The notes under the pieces are model-generated. The model had not been told where the DNA came from, made no database searches, and worked only from the letters and a program-made list of their open reading frames with translations. Source: Magnetospirillum aberrantis SpK (GTDB taxonomy: Bacteria > Pseudomonadota > Alphaproteobacteria > Rhodospirillales > Magnetospirillaceae). Taken from it: a stretch of 64,000 bases of DNA. The translations under genes were made by a program, and so were the position numbers. The stretch's first letter is position 1, and each line of letters opens with the position of its first letter. Positions 27,382 to 36,597 of this stretch are shown piece after piece. The stretch covers positions 124,001 to 188,000 of the forward strand of contig NZ_JAAIYP010000037.1 of NCBI RefSeq assembly GCF_011022235.1. The letters run 5' to 3'.

Positions 27382-29294
27382 CAGTTCTCGCGGCGTTCGC
27401 CCTGGCGGCGCAGGGGGTGGACCAGCCAGTTGCGCAGATCGAGCGGGCTCATCTTGCGGCGACGGTCGGGGGGAGGGGCGCCGGCCAGCGTCGATGCCTT
27501 GACCTGAACCTGTCCGTCCTTGCTGGGTTCAAGCGTCAGCTTGCGTTCGTGATAGGCCTCGAGCGCTGAGTGATAGCCGACCGTGATGACCGTGGCGGCT
27601 GGGAATTCCTCGCGCACCAACTGCATCATCTCGTGCTCGCCGTCGGGGTGTAGTCCGTCCGTGGCTTCCTGGATGAAGATCCAGTTGGGACGGTGCAGCA
27701 ATAGCCGGGCGAAGCCCAGGCGCTGTTGTTCGCCCAAGGTCAACACGTTTTCCCAGGTATTGGTTTCCTCAAGCCGTTCGGACATGTGTCCCAACCCGAC
27801 CCGCGACAGGGTCGCCATCAGGAAATCGTTGTCGAAACTGTCGGGTCCGGCCGGATAGGCCAGCACGCTGCGCAGCCGGGCAATGGGCAGATAGGGACGC
27901 TGCGGCATGAAGAAGATGCCGGTGTCGTTGGGTTTGAACACCTGGCCCGATCCCCACGGCCACAGCCCCGCCACCACCTTGAACAGCTTGATGGCGGCAC
28001 CGGGGTCGCCCGAGATCAGAACCCGCTCGCCGGCCTCGATGGTCTCCGTGAAGTTGTTGACGACCGGGGTTCCATCGACGCGGGCGACGCAAAGGTCGTC
28101 GAACACCAGGGCCGGCCGGTCGCCGGTCTCCACCTGGATGGTGTTGGCGCTGTCGGTTCGCGCCTGCTCCTGTTTCAGGGCCTGAAGGGCGTTGTGCAAC
28201 GACAGCACGCGCTCGACGCTGGCTTTCCATTCCGCCGCCTTGGACAGGTTGTCCACCGGCCACGACAGGGCGCTGGTCATCTGTTGGAAAGCTTGGGCGA
28301 TCTGCATCAGTTCACCCAGGGAGATGACGCCGGCGATGTAGCGCGGAGCGGCGATCAGGAAGGGAAAGCCGCTGGCCAGCACGCTGTAGCCCGACGAGAA
28401 CACGAATACCTTGGCCAAAGCCGTGGTCTGAAGGTTGAAGCCCTTGCGCACCGCCACGAACAGGTCGGACAGTCGGCGACGTTCGTCGGGTTCGCCGTGC
28501 AGCAGGGCGATGGCTTCGGAATTTTCACGCACGCGGACCAGGCCAAAGCGGAAATTGGCCTCGACCGTCTGGCGCATGTTGACCGTCCGCACCAGCGGCC
28601 GGCCGATCAGCACGGCCGCCGTGGTGCCGGCGGTGGCGTACAATATGGACACGAACACCATGTGTCCGGGCACGGCGATGGCGGTGTCGAACAGCGTGAC
28701 CGTGACCACCCCCGACAACGACCACAAAATCTGGGTGAAGCTGACCAGAAGCAACAGGCAATAGAACAGCGAATGCGCAAGGTCGATGGCGCTTTCGCAG
28801 GTGTTGCGGATGTCCTCGGAAATGCGGCCGTCGGGATTGTCGTGGTCGCCTGGCATGTGGTTGACCAGATAGTGCCGCCCTTCGGCCATCCAATTGTCCA
28901 GCACTTGCCGGCTCAGCCAGCGCCGCCAGCCGATCTGGAGGTTGCGCTTGACGATCAGGTGCGTCGAGGTGATGACCATGGCGATGCCCAGGATGCCCAG
29001 CAACGCCACCACCTGGACCAGGAAGCGTTCCATGGAACGTTGTTCCAAGGCGTTGAACAGCTTGGCGCTCCACAGGTTGACCATGATCGGCACGATCACC
29101 TGGGCGATGGTCAGCAGGATGAACAGCGCGGTCATGCCGCGCACCGCCCATTTCTCGTCGGACGACCAATAAGGGCCGGCAAGGTCAAGGAACTGACGGA
29201 AAAAACCCTTGGCGCGTGCGGGTGGGGGTTCTCCGGCCGATGATCGCGCCGCTCCCTCCGCCGTCATTCCATCTCCCCCAAAAGGCCTAGTCAT
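27381..29294 (-). CDS. SbmA/YddA-type ABC protein with degenerate ATPase domain
   Basis: A 637-residue fused permease-ATPase of the YddA/BacA-related group. The permease half (about residues 35-360, six helices, with VNLWSAKLFNALEQR and NPDGRISEDIR typical of the family) is well kept. The ATPase half keeps the Q-loop (MPQRPYLPIARLRSVL) and signature (LTLGEQQRLGFARLLL), but three catalytic elements have changed. Walker A reads GDPGAAIKLF, lacking the GK[ST] of a P-loop. Walker B reads WIFIQEAT, with Gln replacing Asp. The H-loop reads VGYHS, with Tyr at the usual His. SbmA/BacA relatives work without ATP, by proton gradient. Transport of peptides or cofactors is inferred. Confidence 0.9.
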   Translation of the reverse strand: MTRPFGGDGMTAEGAARSSAGEPPPARAKGFFRQFLDLAGPYWSSDEKWAVRGMTALFILLTIAQVIVPIMVNLWSAKLFNALEQRSMERFLVQVVALLGILGIAMVITSTHLIVKRNLQIGWRRWLSRQVLDNWMAEGRHYLVNHMPGDHDNPDGRISEDIRNTCESAIDLAHSLFYCLLLLVSFTQILWSLSGVVTVTLFDTAIAVPGHMVFVSILYATAGTTAAVLIGRPLVRTVNMRQTVEANFRFGLVRVRENSEAIALLHGEPDERRRLSDLFVAVRKGFNLQTTALAKVFVFSSGYSVLASGFPFLIAAPRYIAGVISLGELMQIAQAFQQMTSALSWPVDNLSKAAEWKASVERVLSLHNALQALKQEQARTDSANTIQVETGDRPALVFDDLCVARVDGTPVVNNFTETIEAGERVLISGDPGAAIKLFKVVAGLWPWGSGQVFKPNDTGIFFMPQRPYLPIARLRSVLAYPAGPDSFDNDFLMATLSRVGLGHMSERLEETNTWENVLTLGEQQRLGFARLLLHRPNWIFIQEATDGLHPDGEHEMMQLVREEFPAATVITVGYHSALEAYHERKLTLEPSKDGQVQVKASTLAGAPPPDRRRKMSPLDLRNWLVHPLRRQGERREN

Positions 29295-29417
29295 CCGTAT
29301 TCACCACAATAAACCATGGCCCGCGTGGAAACACCAGCGGGGGAACGGTGGGACGGGCTGCGCTTGACCAAGGTGGTCGGACCAATCCATGCTCGACGTC
29401 CTCTGGAAAGGTGCCCC

Positions 29418-30350
29418 ATGCAAGTTGTTTTCGACGTCGTCCTGCCTGTTTTCGCCATCGTCGCCGCCGGTTACGGCGGTGGCCGGTCGGTTCTGGGGCA
29501 AACGGCGTCCACGGCGTTGTCGGCTTTCGTCTATTGGTTCGCCCTGCCGGCGGTTCTGTTTCTCAGCATGGCCCGCCAGCCCTTGGAACAGATCTTCAAC
29601 GGTTCGTTCCTCGGCGCTTTCCTGGGCTCCATGCTGGTGGTGTATTTCGGCGGCGGCTTGTTGGGGCGGCTGGTCGGTCGCCGCACCTGGGCCGAGCATT
29701 CGCTGCAAGGGCTGAACGCGGCGTTCTCCAACACCGGCTACATGGGCATTCCGTTGTTCGTCGCCGCCTACGGCGCCGACCACCTGTTGCCGGCGCTGAT
29801 CGCCACGGTGGTCATGAGCGTGGTCATGGTGGGGTTGGCGGTGATCTGGATCGAACTGGCGCAATCGGCCGGCAACGGCATCGTCCACGCGCTGCGCGAT
29901 GTCGGCCGCGCCCTGGTGCGCAATCCGCTGATCGTGTCCTCGGTGGCGGGGTTGGCCTGGAACCTGGGCGGATGGCCGCTGCCGACGCCGGCCGTCAACT
30001 TCTGTCAGTTGGTGGGGGCGGCGGCGGGACCGTGCGCGTTGTTCGCCATCGGCGTCTTCCTGGCGGGACGCCCTTTGAGCTTGGCATGGCGCAAGGTGGG
30101 GTGGATGGTGCCGCTGAAGCTGGTGGTCCAGCCACTGCTGGCCTGGGTGCTGATCAAGACGGCGTTTCCGCTCGATCCCTTTTGGACCGGGGCGACGTTG
30201 TTGCTGGCGGCGTTGCCGACCGGGGCGCTGACCTTCGTGGTTGCCAGCCAGTATCAGACCTATGTCGAGGAGACCAGTCAGGTGATCTTGCTGTCGACGA
30301 TCGCCTCGGTGCCGGTTCTGTCGCTGATCCTGGTGCTTTACGTCGGCTGA
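29418..30350 (+). CDS. AEC-family (auxin efflux carrier) permease
   Basis: A 310-residue inner-membrane protein with about ten helices arranged as two five-helix repeats. NTGYMGIPLFVAAYG in the first half and LPTGALTFVVASQY in the second correspond to the crossover elements of the family. Bacterial AEC members such as MdcF move malonate or other small acids; the substrate here is unknown. I chose ATG 29418, preceded by GGAAAGG. The longer reading from 29316 has no ribosome site. Confidence 0.9.
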   Translation: MQVVFDVVLPVFAIVAAGYGGGRSVLGQTASTALSAFVYWFALPAVLFLSMARQPLEQIFNGSFLGAFLGSMLVVYFGGGLLGRLVGRRTWAEHSLQGLNAAFSNTGYMGIPLFVAAYGADHLLPALIATVVMSVVMVGLAVIWIELAQSAGNGIVHALRDVGRALVRNPLIVSSVAGLAWNLGGWPLPTPAVNFCQLVGAAAGPCALFAIGVFLAGRPLSLAWRKVGWMVPLKLVVQPLLAWVLIKTAFPLDPFWTGATLLLAALPTGALTFVVASQYQTYVEETSQVILLSTIASVPVLSLILVLYVG

Positions 30351-30369
30351 GGACAAGACGTGGACGACC

Positions 30370-30861
30370 TTAGCTCCCTCTTTGGCAATATTGCAGCTTG
30401 CTCCCCAACCCGCCTTGCTGCAATTCGATGCGGTCGCTGCCGGCAATCCAGGTGGTGGTGGTCCAGTGCAACCCCGGCAATTGCTTTTCCTCTTCACCCG
30501 CCGGCTTGCCATAAGCCGTGGTCAAGCTGGCCTTGAGGTCGCCCGGCAAGGTGTTGCCGGCCTTGGGCAGCAAATCGACGCAGACCAGCTTGGCGGAATC
30601 GATGTCGAACAGAAGGTATGCCACCAGTTCGGCGCCCTGGACGTGGTGGTCGGCCACAAGCTGGGGGACGCGGATGGGAACGAAGCCCTTGCGATAGGTC
30701 CGGCGCTTTTTTTCGTCGCTGGTCGCCGACAGGGCCTTGCCCTGGGAAGCGGACATGGCCTGGACCGGGGTCATGCCCCACCGCGTCCATTCCCAATCGG
30801 CATGGGCCGGTTCAAGGCTCATTAACAATAATGTCAATGTCGCAGCAAGGACCCGGACCAT
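30370..30861 (-). CDS. Secreted hypothetical protein, 163 aa
   Basis: Periplasmic protein with a clear signal peptide (residues 1-21, MVRVLAATLTLLLMSLEPAHA). The mature part opens with WEWTRWGMTPVQAMSAS, resembling small periplasmic proteins that start with a WGMT motif and contain short alpha-beta repeats. Two Cys (LVCVDLL and LQYCQRGS at the C-terminus) could form a disulfide. Function unknown. Convergent with the AEC permease with a 19-base gap; a 236-base spacer follows upstream. Confidence 0.75.
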   Translation of the reverse strand: MVRVLAATLTLLLMSLEPAHADWEWTRWGMTPVQAMSASQGKALSATSDEKKRRTYRKGFVPIRVPQLVADHHVQGAELVAYLLFDIDSAKLVCVDLLPKAGNTLPGDLKASLTTAYGKPAGEEEKQLPGLHWTTTTWIAGSDRIELQQGGLGSKLQYCQRGS

Positions 30862-31045
30862 GTCATCCTCCGATGTTTGTCCTTCCCCGTTTAATAAATG
30901 TGGCCTGTGGCTGTCGTGGTCAACGTATCAGATGGGTTCTATTCTTGGGTATCGTGTACTGGTGCGGACATCGTCTGAAGGGATAGGCCTGGATTAGGGT
31001 GACAACCTTATTTTATCGCCATCTCTGGGTGAATTTCACAAAAGA

Positions 31046-31079
31046 AAACGCCCGCCATGGTCTCCCATGGCGGGCGTTT
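31046..31079 (-). terminator. Rho-independent terminator of fusA
   Basis: A perfect 15-bp stem (AAACGCCCGCCATGG / CCATGGCGGGCGTTT) with loop TCTC lies about 20 bases past the fusA stop. Read on the minus strand it is followed by TTTTCTTTT. It is the strongest intrinsic terminator in the window. Confidence 0.9.
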
Positions 31080-31097
31080 CGATCGGAAGCGTCGGGC

Positions 31098-33242
31098 TTA
31101 GTTGCCCTTGTTCTTACCGGCGATGATCTCGTCGGCGACCTGACGCGGAACCGGTTCGTAATGCGAGAACTCCATCGAGTACGAGGCGCGACCCGAGGTC
31201 ATGCCACGCAGCTGGCCGATGTAGCCGAACATTTCGTTCAGCGGCACGAAGGCCTCGACGGCGATGTTGGTGCCGCGCTCCAGCTGACCCTGGATCATGC
31301 CGCGACGACGGTTCACGTCGCCGATGACGTCGCCCAGGTAATCCTCGGGGGTCACCACTTCGACCTTCATCACCGGCTCCAGCAGGATCGGGCTGGCCTT
31401 GCGGATGGCTTCGCGGAAGCAGGCCTTGGCGGCGATTTCGAAGGTCAGGGCGTTCGAGTCCACGTCGTGGAACTTGCCGTCGACCAGACGGGCGCGGAAG
31501 TCCACGGTCGGGTAACCGGCCAGGACGCCGTCTTCCTTCTGCATCTGAAGGCCCTTGTCCACGGACGGGATGTATTCCTTCGGCACCGAACCGCCGACGG
31601 TCTCGTCCTTGAACTGGTAACCCTCGCCGCGCTCCAGCGGCTCGAACACGATCTTCACCTCGGCGAACTGACCGGAACCGCCGGTCTGCTTCTTGTGGGT
31701 GTAGGTGTGTTCCACCGACTGGGTGAAAGCTTCACGGTAAGCCACCTGCGGCTTGCCCATGTTGCCTTCCACGTTGAACTCGGTGCGCATGCGGTCGAGC
31801 GTCACTTCCAGGTGCAGTTCGCCCATGCCGCGCAGGATGGTCTGACCGGTTTCGCGGTCGGTCTCCAGACGCAAGCTGGGGTCGGCGCGGACCATCTTGC
31901 CCAGCGCGGCGCCGAACTTCTCCTGGTCGGCCTTGGCCTTCGGCTCCACCGACACCGAGATCACCGGCTCGGGGAACTTCATGCGCTCAAGCACCACCGG
32001 AGCGGAGGCGTCGCACAGGGTGTCGCCGGTCTCGGTCTCGGCCAGCGAAACCAGGGCGATGATGTCGCCGGCGCGGGCTTCTTCGATGGCGTTCGGCTGC
32101 TGGGCGAACATTTCCACCATGCGGCCGATCTTCTCGCGCTTGCCGCGGGTCGAGTTCATCACCGACATGCCCTTGGTCAGCACGCCCGAATAGACGCGGC
32201 AGAAGGTCAGGGCGCCGTAGGCGTCGTTGATGACCTTGAAGGCCAGGGCCGAGAAGGGCTCGTCGTCGGACGACTTGCGCTCGCCGACCGGGTTGCCGTC
32301 GGCGTCCACGGTCTTGATGGATTCTACGTCGGTCGGGGCCGGCAGGTACCAGATAACCGCGTCGAGAACCTGCTGCACGCCCTTGTTCTTGTAGGACGAA
32401 CCGGCCAGGACGGGGTTGAAGGCGCCGTTCAGGGTGCCGCGGCGGATGCACTCGCGCAGGACGTCGGCCGAGGGTTCCTCGCCGGATTCCAGATAGGCTT
32501 CCATGGCCGCTTCGTCCTGCTCCAGGCAGGTGTCGACCAGTTCGGCACGGTAGTCGGCGATGGCGTTCAGGATTTCCTTGTCTTCCGACACGGAGATCTT
32601 GCAGCGCTCGATGATGGCGGCGCCGTCAGCGTCGACGATGTCCCACTGGGCGTCCTTGTCGTCGGATTCCCAGATGTAGCCCTTCATCTCGACCAGATCG
32701 ACCATGCCGCGGAAGTTGTCCTCGGAGCCGATCGGCAGGAAGATCGGCAGCGGACGGGCGCCCAGGCGGTTGCGGATCATGTCGACGCAGCGGCGGAAGT
32801 TGGCGCCCGCGCGGTCCATCTTGTTCACGTAGCAGATACGCGGGACGTTGTAATTGTCGGCCAGACGCCAGTTGGTTTCCGACTGCGGCTCGACACCGGC
32901 GACGCCGTCGAACACCACCACGGCACCGTCCAGCACGCGAAGCGAACGGTTCACCTCGATGGTGAAGTCCACGTGGCCGGGGGTGTCGATCACGTTGATC
33001 TTCTTGCCCTTCCAGAACGCGGACACGGCGGCCGACTGAATGGTGATGCCGCGCTTCTGCTCCTGTTCCATGTAGTCGGTCGTGGTCGACGACTTCAGGT
33101 CCTTGGTGTCGTGAACGTCGACGATGGTGTGCTTGCGACCGGTGTAATACAGGATGCGCTCGGTCGTCGTGGTCTTGCCGGCGTCGACGTGCGCGATGAT
33201 GCCGATGTTGCGGATGTCGGAAAGAGGAGTCTGGCGAGCCAT
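31098..33242 (-). CDS. fusA: Elongation factor G, monocistronic copy
   Basis: A 714-residue translational GTPase that drives ribosomal translocation. The G domain has [19 protein letters not shown] (G1), RGITI (G2), DTPGHVDF (G3) and NKMDRAG (G4). Domains II-V follow, with [14 protein letters not shown] in domain IV and the C-terminal [15 protein letters not shown] chose ATG 33242; the 38 codons upstream are not EF-G-like. It is not in a str operon: rpsL, rpsG and tuf are absent and it has its own terminator. The G2-side insertion [19 protein letters not shown] is unusual. It may be a second EF-G paralogue. A TATAAA-like box (33336-33341) lies upstream. Confidence 0.95.
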   Translation of the reverse strand: MARQTPLSDIRNIGIIAHVDAGKTTTTERILYYTGRKHTIVDVHDTKDLKSSTTTDYMEQEQKRGITIQSAAVSAFWKGKKINVIDTPGHVDFTIEVNRSLRVLDGAVVVFDGVAGVEPQSETNWRLADNYNVPRICYVNKMDRAGANFRRCVDMIRNRLGARPLPIFLPIGSEDNFRGMVDLVEMKGYIWESDDKDAQWDIVDADGAAIIERCKISVSEDKEILNAIADYRAELVDTCLEQDEAAMEAYLESGEEPSADVLRECIRRGTLNGAFNPVLAGSSYKNKGVQQVLDAVIWYLPAPTDVESIKTVDADGNPVGERKSSDDEPFSALAFKVINDAYGALTFCRVYSGVLTKGMSVMNSTRGKREKIGRMVEMFAQQPNAIEEARAGDIIALVSLAETETGDTLCDASAPVVLERMKFPEPVISVSVEPKAKADQEKFGAALGKMVRADPSLRLETDRETGQTILRGMGELHLEVTLDRMRTEFNVEGNMGKPQVAYREAFTQSVEHTYTHKKQTGGSGQFAEVKIVFEPLERGEGYQFKDETVGGSVPKEYIPSVDKGLQMQKEDGVLAGYPTVDFRARLVDGKFHDVDSNALTFEIAAKACFREAIRKASPILLEPVMKVEVVTPEDYLGDVIGDVNRRRGMIQGQLERGTNIAVEAFVPLNEMFGYIGQLRGMTSGRASYSMEFSHYEPVPRQVADEIIAGKNKGN

Positions 33243-33467
33243 GTGGTTTCGGTCCGTTGTGTGAAAGGGGCAAAGCCCGTGGCGGGGCAAACCATCCCCA
33301 CCCAGGCCGTAACTCCGAACTGGTTTGGGGGGCGTTTTATATGAGATTGCGGGCAAAAGCCACTGCTTAACCGCATGGGGTGTGATTCGGCTGTGGAAAG
33401 CTTGCTCAAGACAAGGCGACGCCTTGCTTTCAGGAGGTGAAGGAACTGCGAGGAATGAGGGGGCGGG

Positions 33468-34085
33468 TTACAGCGCGGTGCCCAGGTTGACGATTTTGCT
33501 GCCGTGGCCGGCCTCGGCCACCGCCTGGGCCAAACCCAGTTGCGCCGAGCCCCACACCTTGTGCTGGGCGGCCAGCACCGGGATTTGCAGGCTTTCGCCG
33601 GCCAGCGACCGGCGGCAGGTTTCGGCGTTGGACGAATTCATCGCCCGGCATGGCAGCGGCCGGGCCTCGTGCACCAGACAGCGTCCCTGGTCGTCGAGCA
33701 AGGCGCACCGCAGCTTGGCCCGCCACCATCCCGCCTGATCCAGTTTCTTGCCGCGCGCCGCCACCTTCTTGATGCGGGCACGGGTCTGTCCGCGCAACGG
33801 TTCCGGCAAGGCGGCCACCGCCGCACGCACCAGTTCCAGTTCGGCGGCGGTGACGCCGACCATCTGATGGCAGCAATGGAAGCAGCCGGCACCGCATTGG
33901 ATGGCGGCGATCTGTTGGTCCAGTCCGACCGTCGCCACCACCCGCGTCCAAAAGGAATCGGCGGTGGCGATTGCCGCGTGGGCCGCCGCCGTTAATCCTT
34001 CGCCACGCTCCAGGACAGCCTTGGCCGCCGCTCGGGCTTCGGCCTGGATGTCGGAATAGCGTGGCGCGGCCGGTTGGGCGGTCAT
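33468..34085 (-). CDS. YkgJ-family cysteine-cluster protein
   Basis: A 205-residue member of the YkgJ-type family, putative zinc or iron chelating proteins. The N-terminal cluster CGAGCFHCC (C-x3-C-x2-CC, near residue 64) is followed by Cys residues in RCALLDDQGRCLVHE, LPCRAMNSS and AETCRRS. Together they probably bind an Fe-S cluster or Zn. Molecular function of the family is unknown. It overlaps the 3' end of rnd by four bases (ATG at 34085), so it is translated from the rnd transcript. Confidence 0.85.
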   Translation of the reverse strand: MTAQPAAPRYSDIQAEARAAAKAVLERGEGLTAAAHAAIATADSFWTRVVATVGLDQQIAAIQCGAGCFHCCHQMVGVTAAELELVRAAVAALPEPLRGQTRARIKKVAARGKKLDQAGWWRAKLRCALLDDQGRCLVHEARPLPCRAMNSSNAETCRRSLAGESLQIPVLAAQHKVWGSAQLGLAQAVAEAGHGSKIVNLGTAL

Positions 34086-35260
34086 TCGCTCGGCGCTTCC
34101 GCCGGGTCCAGCGGCACCAGCCGCAGCCGGCGGCCGTCGGTACAGAAACCCAGTCCCAGGCGGCCATGCTTGAGCGCCAGCGCGTCCTCGCCGAACAACT
34201 CGCGGCGCCAGCCGTGCAGGGCGGGAACGTCGGCATCGTCGGTGGCGGCGATGGCCTCGACGTCGGCGGTGTTGGCCACCAGCTTCTGGGCGACGCCATG
34301 TTCATCGCACTTCATCTTGAGCAGCACCTTCAACAGGTCCACCACCGGACCCAGGCCGCGCGGCAGTTCCACCCGCTCGGGCGGCTTGGGGATCTGGTCC
34401 TCGGGCAGGGACAGGCCGCGCTTCACCGCCTCCAGGATGGCGATGCCCATCTTGCCCTCGACCAGTCCCTTGCCCAGGCCGCGGGTGCGGCCCAGTTCGG
34501 CGACGTCGGCGGGGTGGTGGGCGGCGATTTCCATCAGCGTCTCGTCGCGCAGCATGCGCTGGCGGGGAATGTCGCGTTCCTGCGCCTCGCGCTCGCGCCA
34601 CGCCGCCAGTTCCTTGAGCACCGCCAGGAACTTGGGGCTGGACGAACGGGGCTTGAGCCGGCGCCAGGCATCCTCGGGATTGGTGCGGTAGGTACCGGGA
34701 GCGGCCAGTTCGGCCATCTCCTCGCCCAGCCATTCCAGGCGGCCGTTTCGTTCCAGCTTGCGGGCCAGCTTGTCGTAGACCACGCGCAAATGGGTGACGT
34801 CGGCCAGGGCGTATTGAATCTGCTTCTCGGTCAGCGGCCTGAGCGACCAGTCGGTGAAGCGCATTGATTTGTCGATCCGCGCCTTGGCCAACTGGCTGGC
34901 CAGGGTTTCATAGCCGACCGAATCGCCGAACCCGCACACCATGGCGGCGACCTGGGTGTCGAACAGCGGCGTCGGCACGGCGCCCGACAGGTGCAGGAAG
35001 ATTTCCACGTCCTGGCGGGCGGCGTGGAACACCTTGAGTACAGACGTGTCGGCCATCAGCGCGAACAGCGGCGCCAGATCCATGCCCGGCGCCAGCGGGT
35101 CGATGGCGCGGGCCTCGTCCGGGCCGGCAAGTTGCACCAGACACAGTTGCGGGAAGTAGGTCTTCTCCCGCATGAACTCGGTGTCGACGGTGACGTAAGG
35201 GGCGGAGGACAGCCGCGCGCAGAACGCGGCCAGTTCCTGGGTATCGGCGATCATCGGCAT
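34082..35260 (-). CDS. rnd: Ribonuclease D
   Basis: A 392-residue 3'-5' exoribonuclease acting in tRNA 3'-end maturation. The DEDDy catalytic residues are visible: VTVDTEFMRE (D, E), HAARQDVEIF (D) and YALADVTHL (Y, D). An HRDC domain follows (about residues 205-290, with RTRGLGKG in the helix-turn-helix) and a C-terminal extension. I chose ATG 35260 (MPMIADTQEL); ATG 35254 or a TTG at 35281 are possible alternatives and none has a clear ribosome site. Co-transcribed with the YkgJ-type gene downstream. Confidence 0.93.
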   Translation of the reverse strand: MPMIADTQELAAFCARLSSAPYVTVDTEFMREKTYFPQLCLVQLAGPDEARAIDPLAPGMDLAPLFALMADTSVLKVFHAARQDVEIFLHLSGAVPTPLFDTQVAAMVCGFGDSVGYETLASQLAKARIDKSMRFTDWSLRPLTEKQIQYALADVTHLRVVYDKLARKLERNGRLEWLGEEMAELAAPGTYRTNPEDAWRRLKPRSSSPKFLAVLKELAAWREREAQERDIPRQRMLRDETLMEIAAHHPADVAELGRTRGLGKGLVEGKMGIAILEAVKRGLSLPEDQIPKPPERVELPRGLGPVVDLLKVLLKMKCDEHGVAQKLVANTADVEAIAATDDADVPALHGWRRELFGEDALALKHGRLGLGFCTDGRRLRLVPLDPAEAPSE

Positions 35261-35300
35261 GGGCAAGAGTGATACACCCAAGCCCGGTGCCGGGCAAGGG

Positions 35301-35323
35301 GCGGGGGAACGTGGCTCCCCCGC
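35301..35323 (-). terminator. Hairpin between nucleoside hydrolase and rnd
   Basis: An 8-bp GC stem (GCGGGGGA / TCCCCCGC) with a seven-base loop follows the nucleoside hydrolase stop. A second small inverted repeat, GCCCGG-TG-CCGGGC (35282-35295), lies next to it. No T-run follows on the minus strand, so it may only attenuate read-through into rnd. Confidence 0.4.
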
Positions 35324-35338
35324 AATTTTCGATGCCGA

Positions 35339-36379
35339 TCACTCCTTGGGGGCGTTGCACAGCGGCGCGTTGGCAAGGCGGGCGAACACGGCCTTGAATT
35401 CGGCCTCGGACGCCCACATCACCACCTGTTTCGGCGGAATCAGGGGATTGTCGGTGGTGAAGGTGGTGCCGCAGCAATTGGCGACCGCCGTGTCCACCAC
35501 CTTGACGTCAAGGCGCATGGTTTCGACCTTCACGTCCTTCAACAGGCCGACGCCGTAGGTGGTGGCCAGCGGGTCGAACACCGGCACCGGGTCGGGTTCG
35601 GCCGAGGTGCCGCACTTTTCCTCGATCACCGCCTTGAGGAAGCTGGCGACCGGGTCGGTGGCCTTGATCAGGTCGGCGTATTCCGGGGTCAGGATGACGT
35701 TGTTGCAGGCGTTGAGCGGCACCAGTTCCAGCGGCAGGGTCGGCACCGTCCAGCGGAAGGCGGTCTGGGCCGCCAGCGGGTCCAGGAAGATGTTCCATTC
35801 GGCGCTGGTGTTGGTGGCGTAGATCGGTCCCTGGTTCCATTGCGGCTTGGCGTTGTTCAGGTCGGCGACGTTGCCGGGATACTTGCCGTCCACCTCGATG
35901 GCGCCGCCCATGATGGAAATCTTGCCGATGCGCGCCAGTTGCGCCGGGCTGGCCCAGGTCAGCAGGCAGGCGATGTTGGTCAGGCCGCCGATCGAGATGA
36001 TGGTCACCGGTTCGCGCGCCGCGTCCAGCACGTCCATCATCAATCGCACCGCACTGCGCGGATCAAGGGGCGTGCAGGGCGGCGGCAACGTGGGGGCCAA
36101 CCCCATGACGTCGTTCATGTTGGCGCGGAACGAGCGGGGGAAGGTGTGGTCGTAGCTGCTGGGGGTGGCGGCGCCGGCGCAGACCGGGGCCGGGTTGTCG
36201 GCCAGGGCCAACAGGCCGCGGGCGATGGAAACGCCGTCTTCCAGGTTGGTCTCGCCGCAGCCGGTGACGGTGATGCCGGCGATTTCGACGTCCTTGTCCT
36301 TCATCATCAACAAGATGGACATGACGTCGTCCCAGCCCATGTCGGTGTCGATGATGATCTGTTGTATACACTTGCCCAT
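35339..36379 (-). CDS. Inosine-uridine-type nucleoside hydrolase
   Basis: A 346-residue IU-nucleoside-hydrolase-fold protein, which would cleave the N-glycosidic bond of ribonucleosides. The N-terminal calcium-binding motif is [18 protein letters not shown], with Met and Trp where most members have DTDPGxDDAxA. The Asp cluster is kept, and a later Asp in [10 protein letters not shown] fits the fourth calcium ligand. [11 protein letters not shown] and [11 protein letters not shown] are further family motifs. Substitutions near the active site and several Cys (CGETN, VCAG, NCCGT) suggest a divergent subgroup and substrate. No signal peptide. Upstream is a 218-base spacer shared with divergent aspS. 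Confidence 0.85.
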   Translation of the reverse strand: MGKCIQQIIIDTDMGWDDVMSILLMMKDKDVEIAGITVTGCGETNLEDGVSIARGLLALADNPAPVCAGAATPSSYDHTFPRSFRANMNDVMGLAPTLPPPCTPLDPRSAVRLMMDVLDAAREPVTIISIGGLTNIACLLTWASPAQLARIGKISIMGGAIEVDGKYPGNVADLNNAKPQWNQGPIYATNTSAEWNIFLDPLAAQTAFRWTVPTLPLELVPLNACNNVILTPEYADLIKATDPVASFLKAVIEEKCGTSAEPDPVPVFDPLATTYGVGLLKDVKVETMRLDVKVVDTAVANCCGTTFTTDNPLIPPKQVVMWASEAEFKAVFARLANAPLCNAPKE

Positions 36380-36597
36380 TGGTGTTCTCCGCGTTGTTTG
36401 CGCGCCAAGGTGGCATGCAATCGGAGGCTATGGACAAAGCGGGGTCTTCACAATTTAAAATTTCGGTTACGCACGGATTACGTTCTTGGTGGCGGTTCGC
36501 GATTGCCAGCCTTGACGAATTCGTGCCCGTATGCCTTTTTCCCCGTTTCGAATGTTCTCGCCCGCGGGGGCGAATCCGTCAGCGGAGACATTGTTTC

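Noticed and set aside
31001-33344. Long plus-strand frame opposite fusA
   Set aside because: His/Val/Gly-rich shadow of the EF-G gene without any motif; EF-G is unmistakable on the other strand.
36513-36541. TTGACG as a -35 for aspS
   Set aside because: The nearest -10-like TATGCC is only 12 bases away and nothing suitable lies at 16-18 bases.
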